DNA of 64,000 nt from Anaerolineae bacterium (GCA_030432295.1 JAUIHI010000033.1:1-64000), one strand, 5' to 3'. Numbered from the stretch's first letter, positions 1 through 8,362 are shown. Translations and numbers: made by a program. Notes: generated by a model from the letters alone, not told the origin.

Positions 1-1
1 C

Positions 2-118
2 CCCGGCATGCGTTGGTCCCGCACCGGGGCCGAGAATCTCCTCCCCATTCGGGCTGCCGTCCTCAGTGGTCGCTTCGACCAAATCTGGGCTGCCTCCAAA
101 AACTTGCCACCAACTTGA
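2..118 (+). mobile_element. C-terminal fragment of an IS transposase (ISKra4-like), cut by window start
   Basis: The frame opens at the window edge and reads PGMRWSRTGAENLLPIRAAV, then LSGRFDQIW, ending in a TGA at 116-118. The G-M-R-W-S-R-x-G-A-E-x-L-x-x-R-A-x-x-L-S-G-R-x-D-x-x-W pattern is what I remember from the C-terminus of ISKra4-family transposases. Only about 38 residues are visible, so catalytic residues, the other IS end and the target duplication cannot be seen. The toxin promoter starts only 26 bases after the stop, so the IS end lies directly against the toxin-antitoxin module. The assignment is from memory of the family pattern; UPF0236-type transposases are the main alternative. 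Confidence 0.55.
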
Positions 119-143
119 ATTACACCCCACAGAACGACAATCC

Positions 144-172
144 TTGACTCACACCAGAAGCACGACTACAAT
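144..172 (+). promoter_or_regulatory. Sigma70-type promoter of the toxin-antitoxin operon
   Basis: TTGACT at 144-149 and TACAAT at 167-172 are separated by exactly 17 bases, close to the sigma70 consensus. The predicted transcription start is near 179, about 30 bases before the toxin start. The following genes to 6195 are on the same strand with gaps of 24 bases or less, so this promoter could read through the whole nuclease/ATPase/recJ run. In many TA operons the antitoxin represses such a promoter; no operator was identified here. Confidence 0.7.
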
Positions 173-210
173 TGAGTCGATAAAGGAAGAATCCGAATGG
201 GGTCAGGGAG

Positions 211-492
211 ATGCGTATTTCTGGGCTGATCTGGCTGGAAGAAATTGAAGACAAGCTTTACAGCAAGCATAGCGTGTCTCCTTCTGAGGTGCGCGAAGCT
301 CTCGTAAATGATCCCCAATTTCGGTTTGTCGAAAAGGGGCATCGCTCTGGCGAAAATGTTTATCTGGCGTTGGCGCGTTCCGATGCAGGACGCTATCTGA
401 TTATCTTTTTCGTCTACAAAACCGATCGTCGGGCTTTGATTCTATCCGCTCGGGATATGACTCGTGCAGAGAGGCGACAATATGAACGATAA
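211..492 (+). CDS. brnT: BrnT-like ribonuclease toxin
   Basis: Small basic 93-residue protein. It has the BrnT layout: a short N-terminal segment with a helix (EIEDKLYSKHSVSPSEVREAL), a central FRFVEKGHRSGENVYLALAR strand pair, an LIIFFVYKTDRRALILSARD strand, and the terminal R-A-E-R-R-Q-Y-E signature (BrnT proteins typically end R-R-x-E-R-R-x-Y-E). BrnT toxins are RelE-fold ribonucleases that cleave mRNA and are neutralised by a partner encoded directly downstream. ATG 211 is the only start after an in-frame stop at 181; a purine-rich GGGAG abuts it, which is an unusually short Shine-Dalgarno spacing. The antitoxin gene overlaps its end by 11 bases. Length and partner fit the family. Activity is inferred. 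Confidence 0.75.
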   Translation: MRISGLIWLEEIEDKLYSKHSVSPSEVREALVNDPQFRFVEKGHRSGENVYLALARSDAGRYLIIFFVYKTDRRALILSARDMTRAERRQYER

Positions 493-760
493 TAAAAGCT
501 CAATTTCCCAGGCAGAATCCTATCGAGAGATTGGGGAATTTTGGGATACTCACGACGCAGCAGACTTTTGGGATGCAACAGAGCCAGTCGAATTCGAGGT
601 TGATATTCAGTCTGAAATCCGTTATTACGCTCTGGATAAGGAGTTGGCAAAACGTATGCAGCAAATTGCCGGTAATCGAGGCATTACTGCCGAAACATTG
701 CTAAACCTGTGGGTGCAGGAAAAGGTGACAAATGAACTGGTCACTTTAGCGGCCCAATAA
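482..760 (+). CDS. CopG/BrnA-type antitoxin
   Basis: Predicted antitoxin of 92 residues. The N-terminal part has SYREIGEFWDTHDAADFWD followed by EPVEFEVDIQSE, the toxin-binding segment typical of the CopG_antitoxin (BrnA) family. The C-terminal half (YALDKELAKRMQQIAGNRGI, then ETLLNLWVQEKV) is the ribbon-helix-helix-like DNA-binding part. I start at ATG 482, which overlaps the toxin's last codons (translational coupling). A longer in-frame start at 464 would lie well inside the toxin and adds only six residues. Such proteins normally neutralise the toxin and autorepress the operon. The pair sits between an IS remnant and a nuclease/ATPase block, a common setting for TA modules in defence-rich regions. 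Confidence 0.75.
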   Translation: MNDNKSSISQAESYREIGEFWDTHDAADFWDATEPVEFEVDIQSEIRYYALDKELAKRMQQIAGNRGITAETLLNLWVQEKVTNELVTLAAQ

Positions 761-782
761 TCCATACAGAGAAGATATCCCC

Positions 783-1661
783 ATGCCCCTGTCCCTGCCC
801 ACCACCTTTGCCTTCAGCCAATCGAGCCTGCAAGCCTATGCCAACTGTCCCCGCCGCTTCTGGCTGGCCTATGTGGAGCAGTTGCACTGGCCCGCGCTGG
901 AGACCAAACCTTTCGACGCCTACGAAGAGCAGATGCGTCTGGGCAGCCGTTTCCATCAGGCCGTGCGCCGGGCCGAGACCGGCTTTGACCCGCAGTTGTT
1001 GGCTGACACCCTCGACTATCCGTTGGATGAATGGTTCGCTGCCTATACCCGCCACCGGCCCGACGACCTGCCCAGCCAATTTGTGGCCAGCGAGCAGGTG
1101 TTGAGCATCCCCTTTGGCAACGAAAATGGCCGTTACCGGCTGGCCGCCCGCTACGATCTCATCGCCGCGGAACGGGACGAGGAGAATGCCCGGGCAGTCA
1201 TTATTGACTGGAAGACCACCAGTCGACCCACCCGCCGTTCCCGCTTGCAGGAGCAGTTGCAGACAGTCGTCTACCCCTTTGTGCTGGTGGAAGCCAGCGA
1301 GAGCCTGCCTTGGGGACCCCTGCTCCCCGAACAGGTGGAGATGCGCTACTGGTTCACTGCCGCGCCGGACGAGCCGGTCATCTTCCGCTACAGCGCGGAC
1401 CTGCACGCGGCCAACCGCACGCGACTGCAAGGATTGCTGGCCGAAATGCTGGCGGGCAGCGTCCAGGCTGACTTCCCTAAAGTGCCTGACACGGAGCAGA
1501 GTCGCCAGCATCTCTGCGCTTACTGTGTCTACCGTTCCCGCTGCGACCGGGGCATCGACGCGGGGGATCTGGCCCAGGTGGACGATGCCGACTTCTTTGT
1601 AGTAGACTTGGAGAGCAGCCTGGAATTTACACTGGATGATGTAGAAGCAATGGCCTTTTGA
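783..1661 (+). CDS. PD-(D/E)XK nuclease with Fe-S cluster motif (RecB/Cas4-like)
   Basis: 292 residues. The N-terminus FAFSQSSLQAYANCPRRFWL is the typical opening of RecB-like PD-(D/E)XK nucleases. Catalytic-core candidates are His58 (GSRFHQ), Asp125 (AARYDL), Asp142-Trp-Lys144 (IIDWKTT), and Gln157-Tyr164 (EQLQTVVY). Cys22 together with Cys245, Cys248 and Cys254 (CAYCVYRSRC) forms the four-cysteine pattern that binds a 4Fe-4S cluster in Cas4 and AddB. It is therefore likely an iron-sulfur exonuclease acting on DNA ends. It starts 22 bases after the antitoxin, and the ATPase follows by 24 bases. No cas1/cas2 or helicase partner and no CRISPR array is present, so a CRISPR role is unlikely. A DNA repair or defence role is inferred from the ATPase, TOPRIM-like and recJ neighbours. 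Confidence 0.8.
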   Translation: MPLSLPTTFAFSQSSLQAYANCPRRFWLAYVEQLHWPALETKPFDAYEEQMRLGSRFHQAVRRAETGFDPQLLADTLDYPLDEWFAAYTRHRPDDLPSQFVASEQVLSIPFGNENGRYRLAARYDLIAAERDEENARAVIIDWKTTSRPTRRSRLQEQLQTVVYPFVLVEASESLPWGPLLPEQVEMRYWFTAAPDEPVIFRYSADLHAANRTRLQGLLAEMLAGSVQADFPKVPDTEQSRQHLCAYCVYRSRCDRGIDAGDLAQVDDADFFVVDLESSLEFTLDDVEAMAF

Positions 1662-1685
1662 TGTGGTAGATAGTGGGAGGCAAAA

Positions 1686-3122
1686 ATGATAACCCGTCTC
1701 CAAGTGAGCGGTTTTAAAAATCTCGTAGATGTGGATGTTCGCTTCGGTCCATTTACTTGTATTGCTGGCGCGAATGGGACAGGCAAGTCTAATCTGTTAG
1801 ACGCAATTCAGTTTTTGAGCAGACTTGCCAGTGAGCCGTTTGTCAACGCTGCTTCATCGATTCGCGCTGATGATCCGAAATCTTCCTCTCCTCAAAGTCT
1901 ATTTCATCGCGTCGGAAATTCGTATGACAATCAGATGTCATTGTCAGTCGAGATGATTATTCCTGCGGAGGGTGTGGATGATTTGGGTCAACCAGCCAAT
2001 GCAAGTATTACTTTTGTCAGATATTCTATTGAACTCTCTTATCGTATGGATGAAAATCTACCTTCTCTGGGCGCATTCAGGTTGCAACGGGAGGAGTTGG
2101 AGCACATCAATATCGGTGATGCGTCTCGGCACATCCAATTTCCCCACAGCGCCAAAGAATGGCGACGGTCTGTGATTCAGGGGAGGCGTACATCGTCTTT
2201 TATTTCCACCGATGAAGCTGACGGTGAACGCATCATACGCTTGAGTCAGGATGGTACAGGGGGACGTCCGAAATCATTCCTGGCGGCGAATCTTCCCCGC
2301 ACGGTCTTGTCAACCGTAAACGCAACGGAAAGTCCAACTGCTTTACTCGCTCGTCGGGAGATGCAATCCTGGCGGCTGCTGCAACTCGAACCATCCTCGC
2401 TACGTCGTCCCGATGATTTTGTGACTTTGCCTGGTCTCCGTTCCGATGGTTCTCATTTGCCAGCCACACTTTTTTATATGAAGCGCAGCCCCGATTCACA
2501 TCCCAATGGTTCTCCTGCTGAGAGTAGTTGGGTTTACGAACAGGTGGCCGCACGCCTGTCTGAACTGATTGATGATGTCTACGAAATCGGCGTAGATCGG
2601 GATGAAAAACGTCAACTCTTGACACTGCAAGTCACAGACCGCAACGGAACTACCTACCCGGCCCGCGCTCTCTCTGACGGGACCCTACGTTTTCTTGCTC
2701 TGGCTGTCCTGCAATTGGACCCTACCTCGCAAGGTGTTATTTGCCTTGAAGAACCTGAAAATGGCATTCATCCTGCGCGGATTCAGGCTATTTTGCAATT
2801 ACTGCAAGACATTGCAGTTGATGTGGATATCCCTGTAGATCGCGATAACCCGTTGCGTCAGGTTATCATAAATACCCATTCACCAACTGTTGTAAATCTC
2901 GTTCCCCGTGACAGTTTGCTCATTGCCGGAACGGAAGAAGCAATCAAAGATGGAATACGTTATCGGAAAGCCACCTTCCGTTGGCTCCCCGATACCTGGC
3001 GCAGTGAAGTGACCCCGGAAGAGTCACCAGTTATCAAAGGACGCTTGCTGGCCTATTTGAACCCAATTCCAGGCGATGGCTCCCAATTGGCGCTCGAACT
3101 CGAAGATATTGACAACCGGTGA
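1686..3122 (+). CDS. AAA ATPase, RecF/SMC-like (AAA_21 type), defence-associated candidate
   Basis: 478 residues, ABC-type ATPase of the overcoming-lysogenization/AbiL class. The N-terminus has ITRLQVSGFKNL followed by Walker A GANGTGKSN (residues 28-36). The signature ALSDGTLRFLAL lies near residue 327, Walker B GVICLEEPENGIHP near 351-364, and the switch histidine in INTHSP near 394. There is no coiled-coil insertion or nuclease domain, so the effector is probably its partner: the next gene overlaps the stop codon (TGATG at 3120-3124). This ATPase plus TOPRIM-like arrangement recalls PARIS and AbiL anti-phage systems. Base composition is lower in GC than its neighbours (hand count 30 of 60 at 2041-2100, against 41 of 60 at 1141-1200 in the upstream nuclease gene), suggesting acquisition by transfer. 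Confidence 0.8.
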   Translation: MITRLQVSGFKNLVDVDVRFGPFTCIAGANGTGKSNLLDAIQFLSRLASEPFVNAASSIRADDPKSSSPQSLFHRVGNSYDNQMSLSVEMIIPAEGVDDLGQPANASITFVRYSIELSYRMDENLPSLGAFRLQREELEHINIGDASRHIQFPHSAKEWRRSVIQGRRTSSFISTDEADGERIIRLSQDGTGGRPKSFLAANLPRTVLSTVNATESPTALLARREMQSWRLLQLEPSSLRRPDDFVTLPGLRSDGSHLPATLFYMKRSPDSHPNGSPAESSWVYEQVAARLSELIDDVYEIGVDRDEKRQLLTLQVTDRNGTTYPARALSDGTLRFLALAVLQLDPTSQGVICLEEPENGIHPARIQAILQLLQDIAVDVDIPVDRDNPLRQVIINTHSPTVVNLVPRDSLLIAGTEEAIKDGIRYRKATFRWLPDTWRSEVTPEESPVIKGRLLAYLNPIPGDGSQLALELEDIDNR

Positions 3123-3763
3123 TGATGAACCAGCTACGCTATACCCTTTTGTCCGATGGAAGCTCGGACGCCAGTTTGCTTCCCATATTGACTTGGCTGC
3201 TGCGCAGCAATGGTGTAGCAATGCCGATTCAGTCAGAGTGGGCGGATTTGGGCCGTTTGCGTCTCCCGGAAAAACCTAGTCTATCCGATAAAATCCACAT
3301 CAGTCTGGACTATTATCCGTGCGATCTGCTTTTTGTCCATCGGGATGCCGAAACAGAAGCCCGCAGCAAGCGAATTGAAGAGATCGAGATTGCACTTTCT
3401 GCTCTTGATGGACTGAAGCAACCCGTAGTTTGTGTTGTACCTGTACGAATGATGGAAACCTGGCTTCTTTTCGACGAAGCCGCCATTAAATGGGCTGCGG
3501 GAAACAGTCGCTTTCGAGCAAAACTTGAGCTACCTACTCTTCGTCGTCTGGAAGAGGTAGCCAATCCGAAAGAAATATTGCATACGCTATTGCGAGAGGC
3601 AAGCGGACTTAGCAAGCGGCGTCTGCGTCATTTTTCCGTACAAACCAGTGTGCGACGGCTTGCCGAATATCTGGCTGACTTTTCTCCTCTGCGTCAATTG
3701 AGTGCCTTTCGTTCTCTGGAGATGGATGTTCGTTCGATGGTCGTCGAAAAGCAGTGGAACTAA
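3122..3763 (+). CDS. TOPRIM/DUF4276-like partner of the AAA ATPase
   Basis: 213 residues. I start at ATG 3122, overlapping the ATPase stop by one base; GTG 3119 and ATG 3125 are also possible. The layout fits a small TOPRIM-like fold: a first strand followed by an acidic turn (YTLLSDGSSDASLLPIL, acidic residues at 12 and 16), a second strand with LLFVHRDAETEA (Asp75, Glu77), and a PVRMMETWLLFDEAA motif (Glu112) recalling the DUF4276 I-x-x-R-x-x-E-A-W-L-L pattern. TOPRIM proteins use such acids to bind metal for nucleic-acid cleavage. Paired with an upstream AAA ATPase, members of this class act as effectors in abortive-infection systems. The exact family is uncertain; the pairing is the stronger evidence. 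Confidence 0.55.
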   Translation: MMNQLRYTLLSDGSSDASLLPILTWLLRSNGVAMPIQSEWADLGRLRLPEKPSLSDKIHISLDYYPCDLLFVHRDAETEARSKRIEEIEIALSALDGLKQPVVCVVPVRMMETWLLFDEAAIKWAAGNSRFRAKLELPTLRRLEEVANPKEILHTLLREASGLSKRRLRHFSVQTSVRRLAEYLADFSPLRQLSAFRSLEMDVRSMVVEKQWN

Positions 3764-3774
3764 GCTCGCTAACA

Positions 3775-6195
3775 ATGCCATCCTCTCCCTGGCTCGTCAC
3801 TCCACCTGTGCCCCCCTCCCCCGCCCTCTCCGCGGCCGTGGGTGGACATCCCCTCGTCGCCCAACTCCTGGCCCAGCGGGGCATCGACACCCCCGCCGCG
3901 GCCCTGCCCTTTCTCGACCCCACTGCCTACACCCCTTCCCCGCCCAGCGCGCTTGTGGGGCTGGATCGGGCGGTGCATCTGCTCCACGACGCCATCGACG
4001 CGGGCAAGCGCATCCTCGTCTGGGGGGACTTTGATGTGGACGGCCAGACCAGCACTTCCCTGCTCGTCGCCGCGCTGCGGGAACTGCACATAGCAGAGCG
4101 GGTCGATTTCCACGTGCCCAATCGCTTCACCGAAAGCCACGGCATCCGTCCGCCCAAATTGCAGGAGATTCTCAGCGATCCGAGCCGCAGACCCGACCTG
4201 ATTCTGACCTGCGACACGGGCATCTCCGACGGGCCGGGGGTGGGGCTGGCGAAGGATGCGGGGGTGACTGTCGTTGTTACCGACCACCACGACCTGACCG
4301 CGGAGTTTGCGGAATATGTGCTGGGCGAGGAACCGGCCTGTGGCTTTTCCGCGGACGAAGTGGGCCGGGAGAGCGTACGCCGGGCCGATGCGCTAGTCAA
4401 TCCGAAGTTTCTTGCCCCCGGCGATCCCCTGCGCACATTGCCCGGCGTGGGCGTGGCCTACAAACTGGTCCAGCGCCTCTACGAACTGGCGGGGCGGGCC
4501 GGGGAAGCGACCCAATTTCTCGATCTGGTGGCCCTGGGCATTGTGGCCGATGTGGCCGAGCAGGTCAACGACGCTCGCTATCTGCTCCAACTGGGGCTGG
4601 AACGGCTGCGCAGGACCGAACGCATTGGTCTGAAGGCACTGATTCACAACGCCCGGCTCAACCCGGAGACGCTGGACGCGGAGTCCATCGGCTTTCAGTT
4701 GGGGCCGCGCATGAACGCGCTGGGCCGTCTGGACGACGCTACCGTCGCGGTGGAACTGCTGACAACAAAAGACGCTATTCGGGCTGGGCAACTGGCGGGC
4801 CAGATGGAGCGGCTCAACAACCAGCGCCGCCTGCTCACCAGCCAGATCAGCGGGATGGCCTTTGAGATTCTGGAGAAGCAGCCTCACCTGCTCGACTTCA
4901 ACGCGATTGTCCTGGCTCACCCCAACTGGCACGCGGGGATTGTGGGCATCGTCGCTTCCCGTATCGTCGAGGAGTACGGGAAGCCCGTTGTGCTGCTGCT
5001 CAATCCGCCCGGCGAAGTGGCGAGAGGCAGCGCACGCAGCGTTCCCAGCGTGGACATCGGTGGCTCCATCGCTGCCTGCGCCGATCTGCTCATCGGTTAC
5101 GGCGGCCATCCCGGCGCGGCAGGCGTCTCGCTGGAAGCGGACAAAATCGACCACTTCCGCCGGGAGCTGAGCCGTCAGATCGACAGCCACCGCATCGACG
5201 CCGGACCGGAAGGGCTGGTCATCGACGCGGAACTGCGGCTGGTCGATCTCAGCCTGCATATGGTCGAGCAGGTGCAGCGGCTGGCTCCCTTTGGCAACGG
5301 CAATCCCCAGCCCGTCTTTCTCACCCGCGGCCTGACACGCGCCGATGACCGACGGATGGGCCGGGATGGAACCCACCGGCGGCTGGTTTTGCAGGACGAC
5401 AAAGAGAACAAACAGCCGCTGGTCTGGTTCAACGGCGCGGATGCGCAACTGCCCGAAGACCCGCTGGACATCGCCTATACCCTCAACATCAATGAGTACA
5501 AAGGTGAGCGCAGCCTGCAACTGATGTACAAAGACATCCGGGCGTCTGGAACGGATGCGCTGGCCGCCATCGCACCGACTTTGCCCGACCGTCTGTCCGA
5601 CCGTCTACCCATCCACGACCTGCGCAATCAGTCGGTGGAACTCTCCAGCCTCCCCCAGCAGGACAGCGCTTTTTGGCTGGCTGAGGGAACCCGCCTGGGT
5701 GAAGTGGAGTTGAATGCCCGGTGGCAGGCGCGACGTTCTCCCAAAGGGCGACCGCTGGTGGTCTGGAGCGCGCCCCCTTCGGCGGAGGTGCTGCACTGGC
5801 TGGTGGAGACGCTCAGCCCGTCTGAGCTTTGGCTGGTGGGCCGGGAGACCGGCGACGATTCTCTGGACGGAGTGGTGAAGAGTGTGGCCGCAATGGGCAA
5901 ATACGCACTCTCCCAGGACGGGCGTCTGCCTATCGACCGGCTGGCGGCCCGCATCGGCGTCACCGAAGCGATTGTGCGCCACGCCCTCTTCTGGCTGGAG
6001 GCCAAGCGCATCCTGTGGGTGATGGAGTGGGAGAGCGGCGATGTGGCCCGCATCGCGCCCGGCGACGGGCTGACCGCGGGGGACGCCGCGTTGCTGGAGA
6101 AGCAGGCGGAACTCTCTGGATTGCTCTCTGAAATGCGGGCCTGGCGGCGCTATTTTCTGCGGGCGGGATTGGTGGAGTTGGGAGTGAAAGGATGA
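3775..6195 (+). CDS. recJ: Single-stranded-DNA-specific exonuclease RecJ
   Basis: 806 residues from ATG 3775 (an upstream GTG at 3754 would overlap the previous gene). RecJ is a 5'-3' ssDNA exonuclease in recombination and mismatch repair. Visible DHH-family motifs: GDFDVDGQTS (motif I), LILTCDTGIS (motif II), VVTDHHDL (motif III), and the DHHA1 motif GGHPGAAGVSLE. An OB-fold follows (LAPFGNGNPQPVFLTRG onward). About 200 further residues after the OB-fold, including PLVVWSAPPSAEVLHWL and a winged-helix-like DGRLPIDRLAARIGVTEAIV, make it longer than E. coli RecJ and resemble the extended Deinococcus-Thermus form. It lies 11 bases after the TOPRIM-like gene, so it may be co-transcribed. Its GC-rich composition resembles the upstream nuclease, not the ATPase pair between them. 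Confidence 0.93.
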   Translation: MPSSPWLVTPPVPPSPALSAAVGGHPLVAQLLAQRGIDTPAAALPFLDPTAYTPSPPSALVGLDRAVHLLHDAIDAGKRILVWGDFDVDGQTSTSLLVAALRELHIAERVDFHVPNRFTESHGIRPPKLQEILSDPSRRPDLILTCDTGISDGPGVGLAKDAGVTVVVTDHHDLTAEFAEYVLGEEPACGFSADEVGRESVRRADALVNPKFLAPGDPLRTLPGVGVAYKLVQRLYELAGRAGEATQFLDLVALGIVADVAEQVNDARYLLQLGLERLRRTERIGLKALIHNARLNPETLDAESIGFQLGPRMNALGRLDDATVAVELLTTKDAIRAGQLAGQMERLNNQRRLLTSQISGMAFEILEKQPHLLDFNAIVLAHPNWHAGIVGIVASRIVEEYGKPVVLLLNPPGEVARGSARSVPSVDIGGSIAACADLLIGYGGHPGAAGVSLEADKIDHFRRELSRQIDSHRIDAGPEGLVIDAELRLVDLSLHMVEQVQRLAPFGNGNPQPVFLTRGLTRADDRRMGRDGTHRRLVLQDDKENKQPLVWFNGADAQLPEDPLDIAYTLNINEYKGERSLQLMYKDIRASGTDALAAIAPTLPDRLSDRLPIHDLRNQSVELSSLPQQDSAFWLAEGTRLGEVELNARWQARRSPKGRPLVVWSAPPSAEVLHWLVETLSPSELWLVGRETGDDSLDGVVKSVAAMGKYALSQDGRLPIDRLAARIGVTEAIVRHALFWLEAKRILWVMEWESGDVARIAPGDGLTAGDAALLEKQAELSGLLSEMRAWRRYFLRAGLVELGVKG

Positions 6196-6268
6196 AAAAT
6201 CCGTGCAAATCCTTTCGATCTGTGTTTATCCGTGTCCCTTGTCTTTCTGATTCGAGTGAGAATTGAGA

Positions 6269-7195
6269 ATGAATCGTAGGATTATTTCATCGATTGGCGC
6301 GCTGCTGCTTGTATTAGTGGGCGTCTTTGCCTTTGTCAACCGGGGCGAGATCGCCTTCTACTGGAATCTCTTTCAGGTGGACCGGGCAGGCAAGCAGTTC
6401 TACGCCGACTATCCCCATCTGGCCCGGGATGTGCAGTACAGCCCAGAATTCGGGATGGGGCTGGATGTCTACAGCCCCGCGGAGGGGGAGAACCACCCGG
6501 TGCTGATCTTTATCCACGGCGGCGGCTGGGACAAATACGACCGCAAGCTCTTTACGCCAGTCGGCCAGAAATTGATTGAGCGGGGGATTGTCGTCGTCAT
6601 CCCCGACTACACCCTTTACCCGGACGCCGGTTACGAGCAGATGGCCCAGGAGATGGCCGCGGCCACGGCCTGGACCCTGGAAAATATCGCCCAATACGGC
6701 GGCGACCCCAGCCGGGTGGTGATCACCGGCCATTCTGCGGGCGGTCATCTGGCCGGGCTGATCGCCACGGATGAGGTCTGGCTCAATTTTGAAGGCCACA
6801 CCAATCAGGAATTGTGCGGCTTCATCGGGCTGTCCGGCGTCTACGACATCCCGGCCCAGATGATCTTTGAGCGCAGCACCGGCGGCACAGCCCCGGTGAT
6901 GACCGCTGTGATGGGGGGCGAGGCGAACTTTCCCGCGGCTTCGCCCAGCAGCTACGTCTTCCCCGGAATGCCCCAGACCCGACTGATCCACGGCGCGATG
7001 GACACGACTGTTCCTCTTTCTATCAGCCAGGATTTCCAGGAGAAACTGGAAGCAGTGGGTATTCTCAACGAACTGATCGTCTACCCGGACAAAGGCCACA
7101 CCGACTTTCTCTTCGATGGCTTTTCCGATCCCGACGCGCCTATCCTCAACGACATCAGCGACTTTGTGCAGGGCTGCTTTCTGGATGTGGGATAG
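6269..7195 (+). CDS. Membrane-anchored alpha/beta hydrolase (BD-FAE/carboxylesterase type)
   Basis: 308 residues from ATG 6269. Residues about 4-23 (RRIISSIGALLLVLVGVFAF) form a hydrophobic N-terminal signal anchor, so the catalytic part probably faces the outside. The hydrolase signature is clear: oxyanion-hole HGGGWDKYD, nucleophile Ser in GHSAGGHLAGL, acid in HGAMDTTVPLSIS, and His in KGHTDFLF. The HGGGW motif places it among HSL/BD-FAE-like carboxylesterases acting on acyl esters or acetylated glycans. It stands alone between recJ and mevalonate kinase, with repeat-rich spacers on both sides, so context says little about its substrate. Confidence 0.85.
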   Translation: MNRRIISSIGALLLVLVGVFAFVNRGEIAFYWNLFQVDRAGKQFYADYPHLARDVQYSPEFGMGLDVYSPAEGENHPVLIFIHGGGWDKYDRKLFTPVGQKLIERGIVVVIPDYTLYPDAGYEQMAQEMAAATAWTLENIAQYGGDPSRVVITGHSAGGHLAGLIATDEVWLNFEGHTNQELCGFIGLSGVYDIPAQMIFERSTGGTAPVMTAVMGGEANFPAASPSSYVFPGMPQTRLIHGAMDTTVPLSISQDFQEKLEAVGILNELIVYPDKGHTDFLFDGFSDPDAPILNDISDFVQGCFLDVG

Positions 7196-7414
7196 GGGAC
7201 GCAGAGGAGGACGCAGATTTCGCTGAAACTACAGATTTTCGCAGATTTTTAATTCGCGTTTCACTTTCAGGCTCCACTGCCAAAAGCCATTTGAACCACA
7301 AAGAACACAAAGATTTCAAGGGAAGTATCAGCGTTTATCAGTGTTCATCAGTGGCTGGCAGACCTTTGTGCAGTGGACTCATTTTTAGGGCAGCGCAGGC
7401 AACGCACCACACGA
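7196..7414. repeat. Intergenic spacer with degenerate interspersed repeats
   Basis: This 219-base spacer has no gene. It begins with GGACGCAGAGGAGGACGCAG and CGCAGATTT motifs, which recur near 43110-43190. It also carries phrases such as AACCACAAAGAACACAAAG and ATCAGCGTTTATCAGTG that look like interspersed-repeat sequence. The smaller spacer 6196-6268 carries related ATCCGTGCAAAT and TTTATCCGTGTC words. I see no convincing promoter for the kinase that follows. Confidence 0.45.
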
Positions 7415-8362
7415 ATGATGACCACTTCCACCGCTTCCGGCAAAATTATCCTCTTTGGTGAACACGCGGTCGTCTATGGGCGACCGGCGATTGCCGTGCC
7501 CGTGACTCAAGTGCGGGCTACCGCGACTGTGACCGACGCTCCTGCTGGCAGCGGCTGTACACTCGTGGCCCAGGACCTCGGCGAGGCGGTGCGTTTGGCT
7601 GACGCGGGCGCGGATCACCCGTTGGCACTGGTACTCCGTCTGGCTCTGGACGCAGCGGGGATTGCCAGGGAACCGGACTGGCGGGTCGTTCTGACCAGCG
7701 ACATCCCCATTGCCAGCGGGCTGGGCAGCGGCGCGGCCATCAGCGCCGCGCTGGTGCGGGCAGCGCTCACCCACGCCGGTCAGCCCGCCCCGCCGGAGAC
7801 CGTCAGCCGTCTGGTCTATCGCAGCGAAGAACTCTTCCACGGCACACCAAGTGGCATCGACAATACAGTCATCGCCTACGAGCGTCCGGTCTGGTTTGTC
7901 AAAGGCCAGCCCCCGGAGAGCTTTGCGGTGGGCCAGCCCTTTACTCTCGCCATCGCCGACAGCGGCATTCCCAGCCCAACCAAAGAGAGTGTAGGCGACG
8001 TGCGCCGGGCCTGGGAAGCGGACCCGGCTGGCTACGAGGCCATCTTCAGCCGCATCGCCGATGTGGTCCACGGCGCGCGTCGGGCTATCCGCGACGGAAA
8101 TCTGGCCGCCATCGGCGCGCTGATGAATGTCAATCAGCAACGTTTAGAGGCATTGGGCGTCAGTTCGGCTGAACTGGAAAAGCTAATCGAAGCGGCACGC
8201 GGGGCCGGTGCGCTTGGGGCCAAACTCAGCGGCGGGGGCAGAGGGGGGAATGTCATTGCGCTGGTGGATGAGCAGAACGCTGCCGCGGTGCAGGCGGCGC
8301 TTCTGGCCGCGGGGGCCAAACGGGTGATTCTGACGCAAGTGGGAACAGCAGCTATTAGATAG
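7415..8362 (+). CDS. mvk: Mevalonate kinase
   Basis: GHMP-family kinase of 315 residues that phosphorylates mevalonate with ATP, a step of the mevalonate route to isoprenoids. Motif 1 is GKIILFGEHAVVYGRPAIAVPV, the typical mevalonate kinase opening. Motif 2, the phosphate-binding loop, is PIASGLGSGAAISAAL near residue 98. The substrate-binding region reads FHGTPSGIDNTVIAYE with the catalytic Asp. Motif 3 is LGAKLSGGGRGGNVIALV. ATG 7415 (or 7418) is preferred over an upstream GTG at 7373, because homology starts immediately after it. A bacterial mevalonate pathway is known in several Chloroflexota lineages. No other pathway gene is present in the window. Confidence 0.92.
   Translation: MMTTSTASGKIILFGEHAVVYGRPAIAVPVTQVRATATVTDAPAGSGCTLVAQDLGEAVRLADAGADHPLALVLRLALDAAGIAREPDWRVVLTSDIPIASGLGSGAAISAALVRAALTHAGQPAPPETVSRLVYRSEELFHGTPSGIDNTVIAYERPVWFVKGQPPESFAVGQPFTLAIADSGIPSPTKESVGDVRRAWEADPAGYEAIFSRIADVVHGARRAIRDGNLAAIGALMNVNQQRLEALGVSSAELEKLIEAARGAGALGAKLSGGGRGGNVIALVDEQNAAAVQAALLAAGAKRVILTQVGTAAIR

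Noticed and set aside
1-6200. CRISPR-Cas locus because of the Cas4-like nuclease
   Set aside because: No array, cas1 or cas2; the four-Cys pattern also occurs in AddB-type and stand-alone nucleases.
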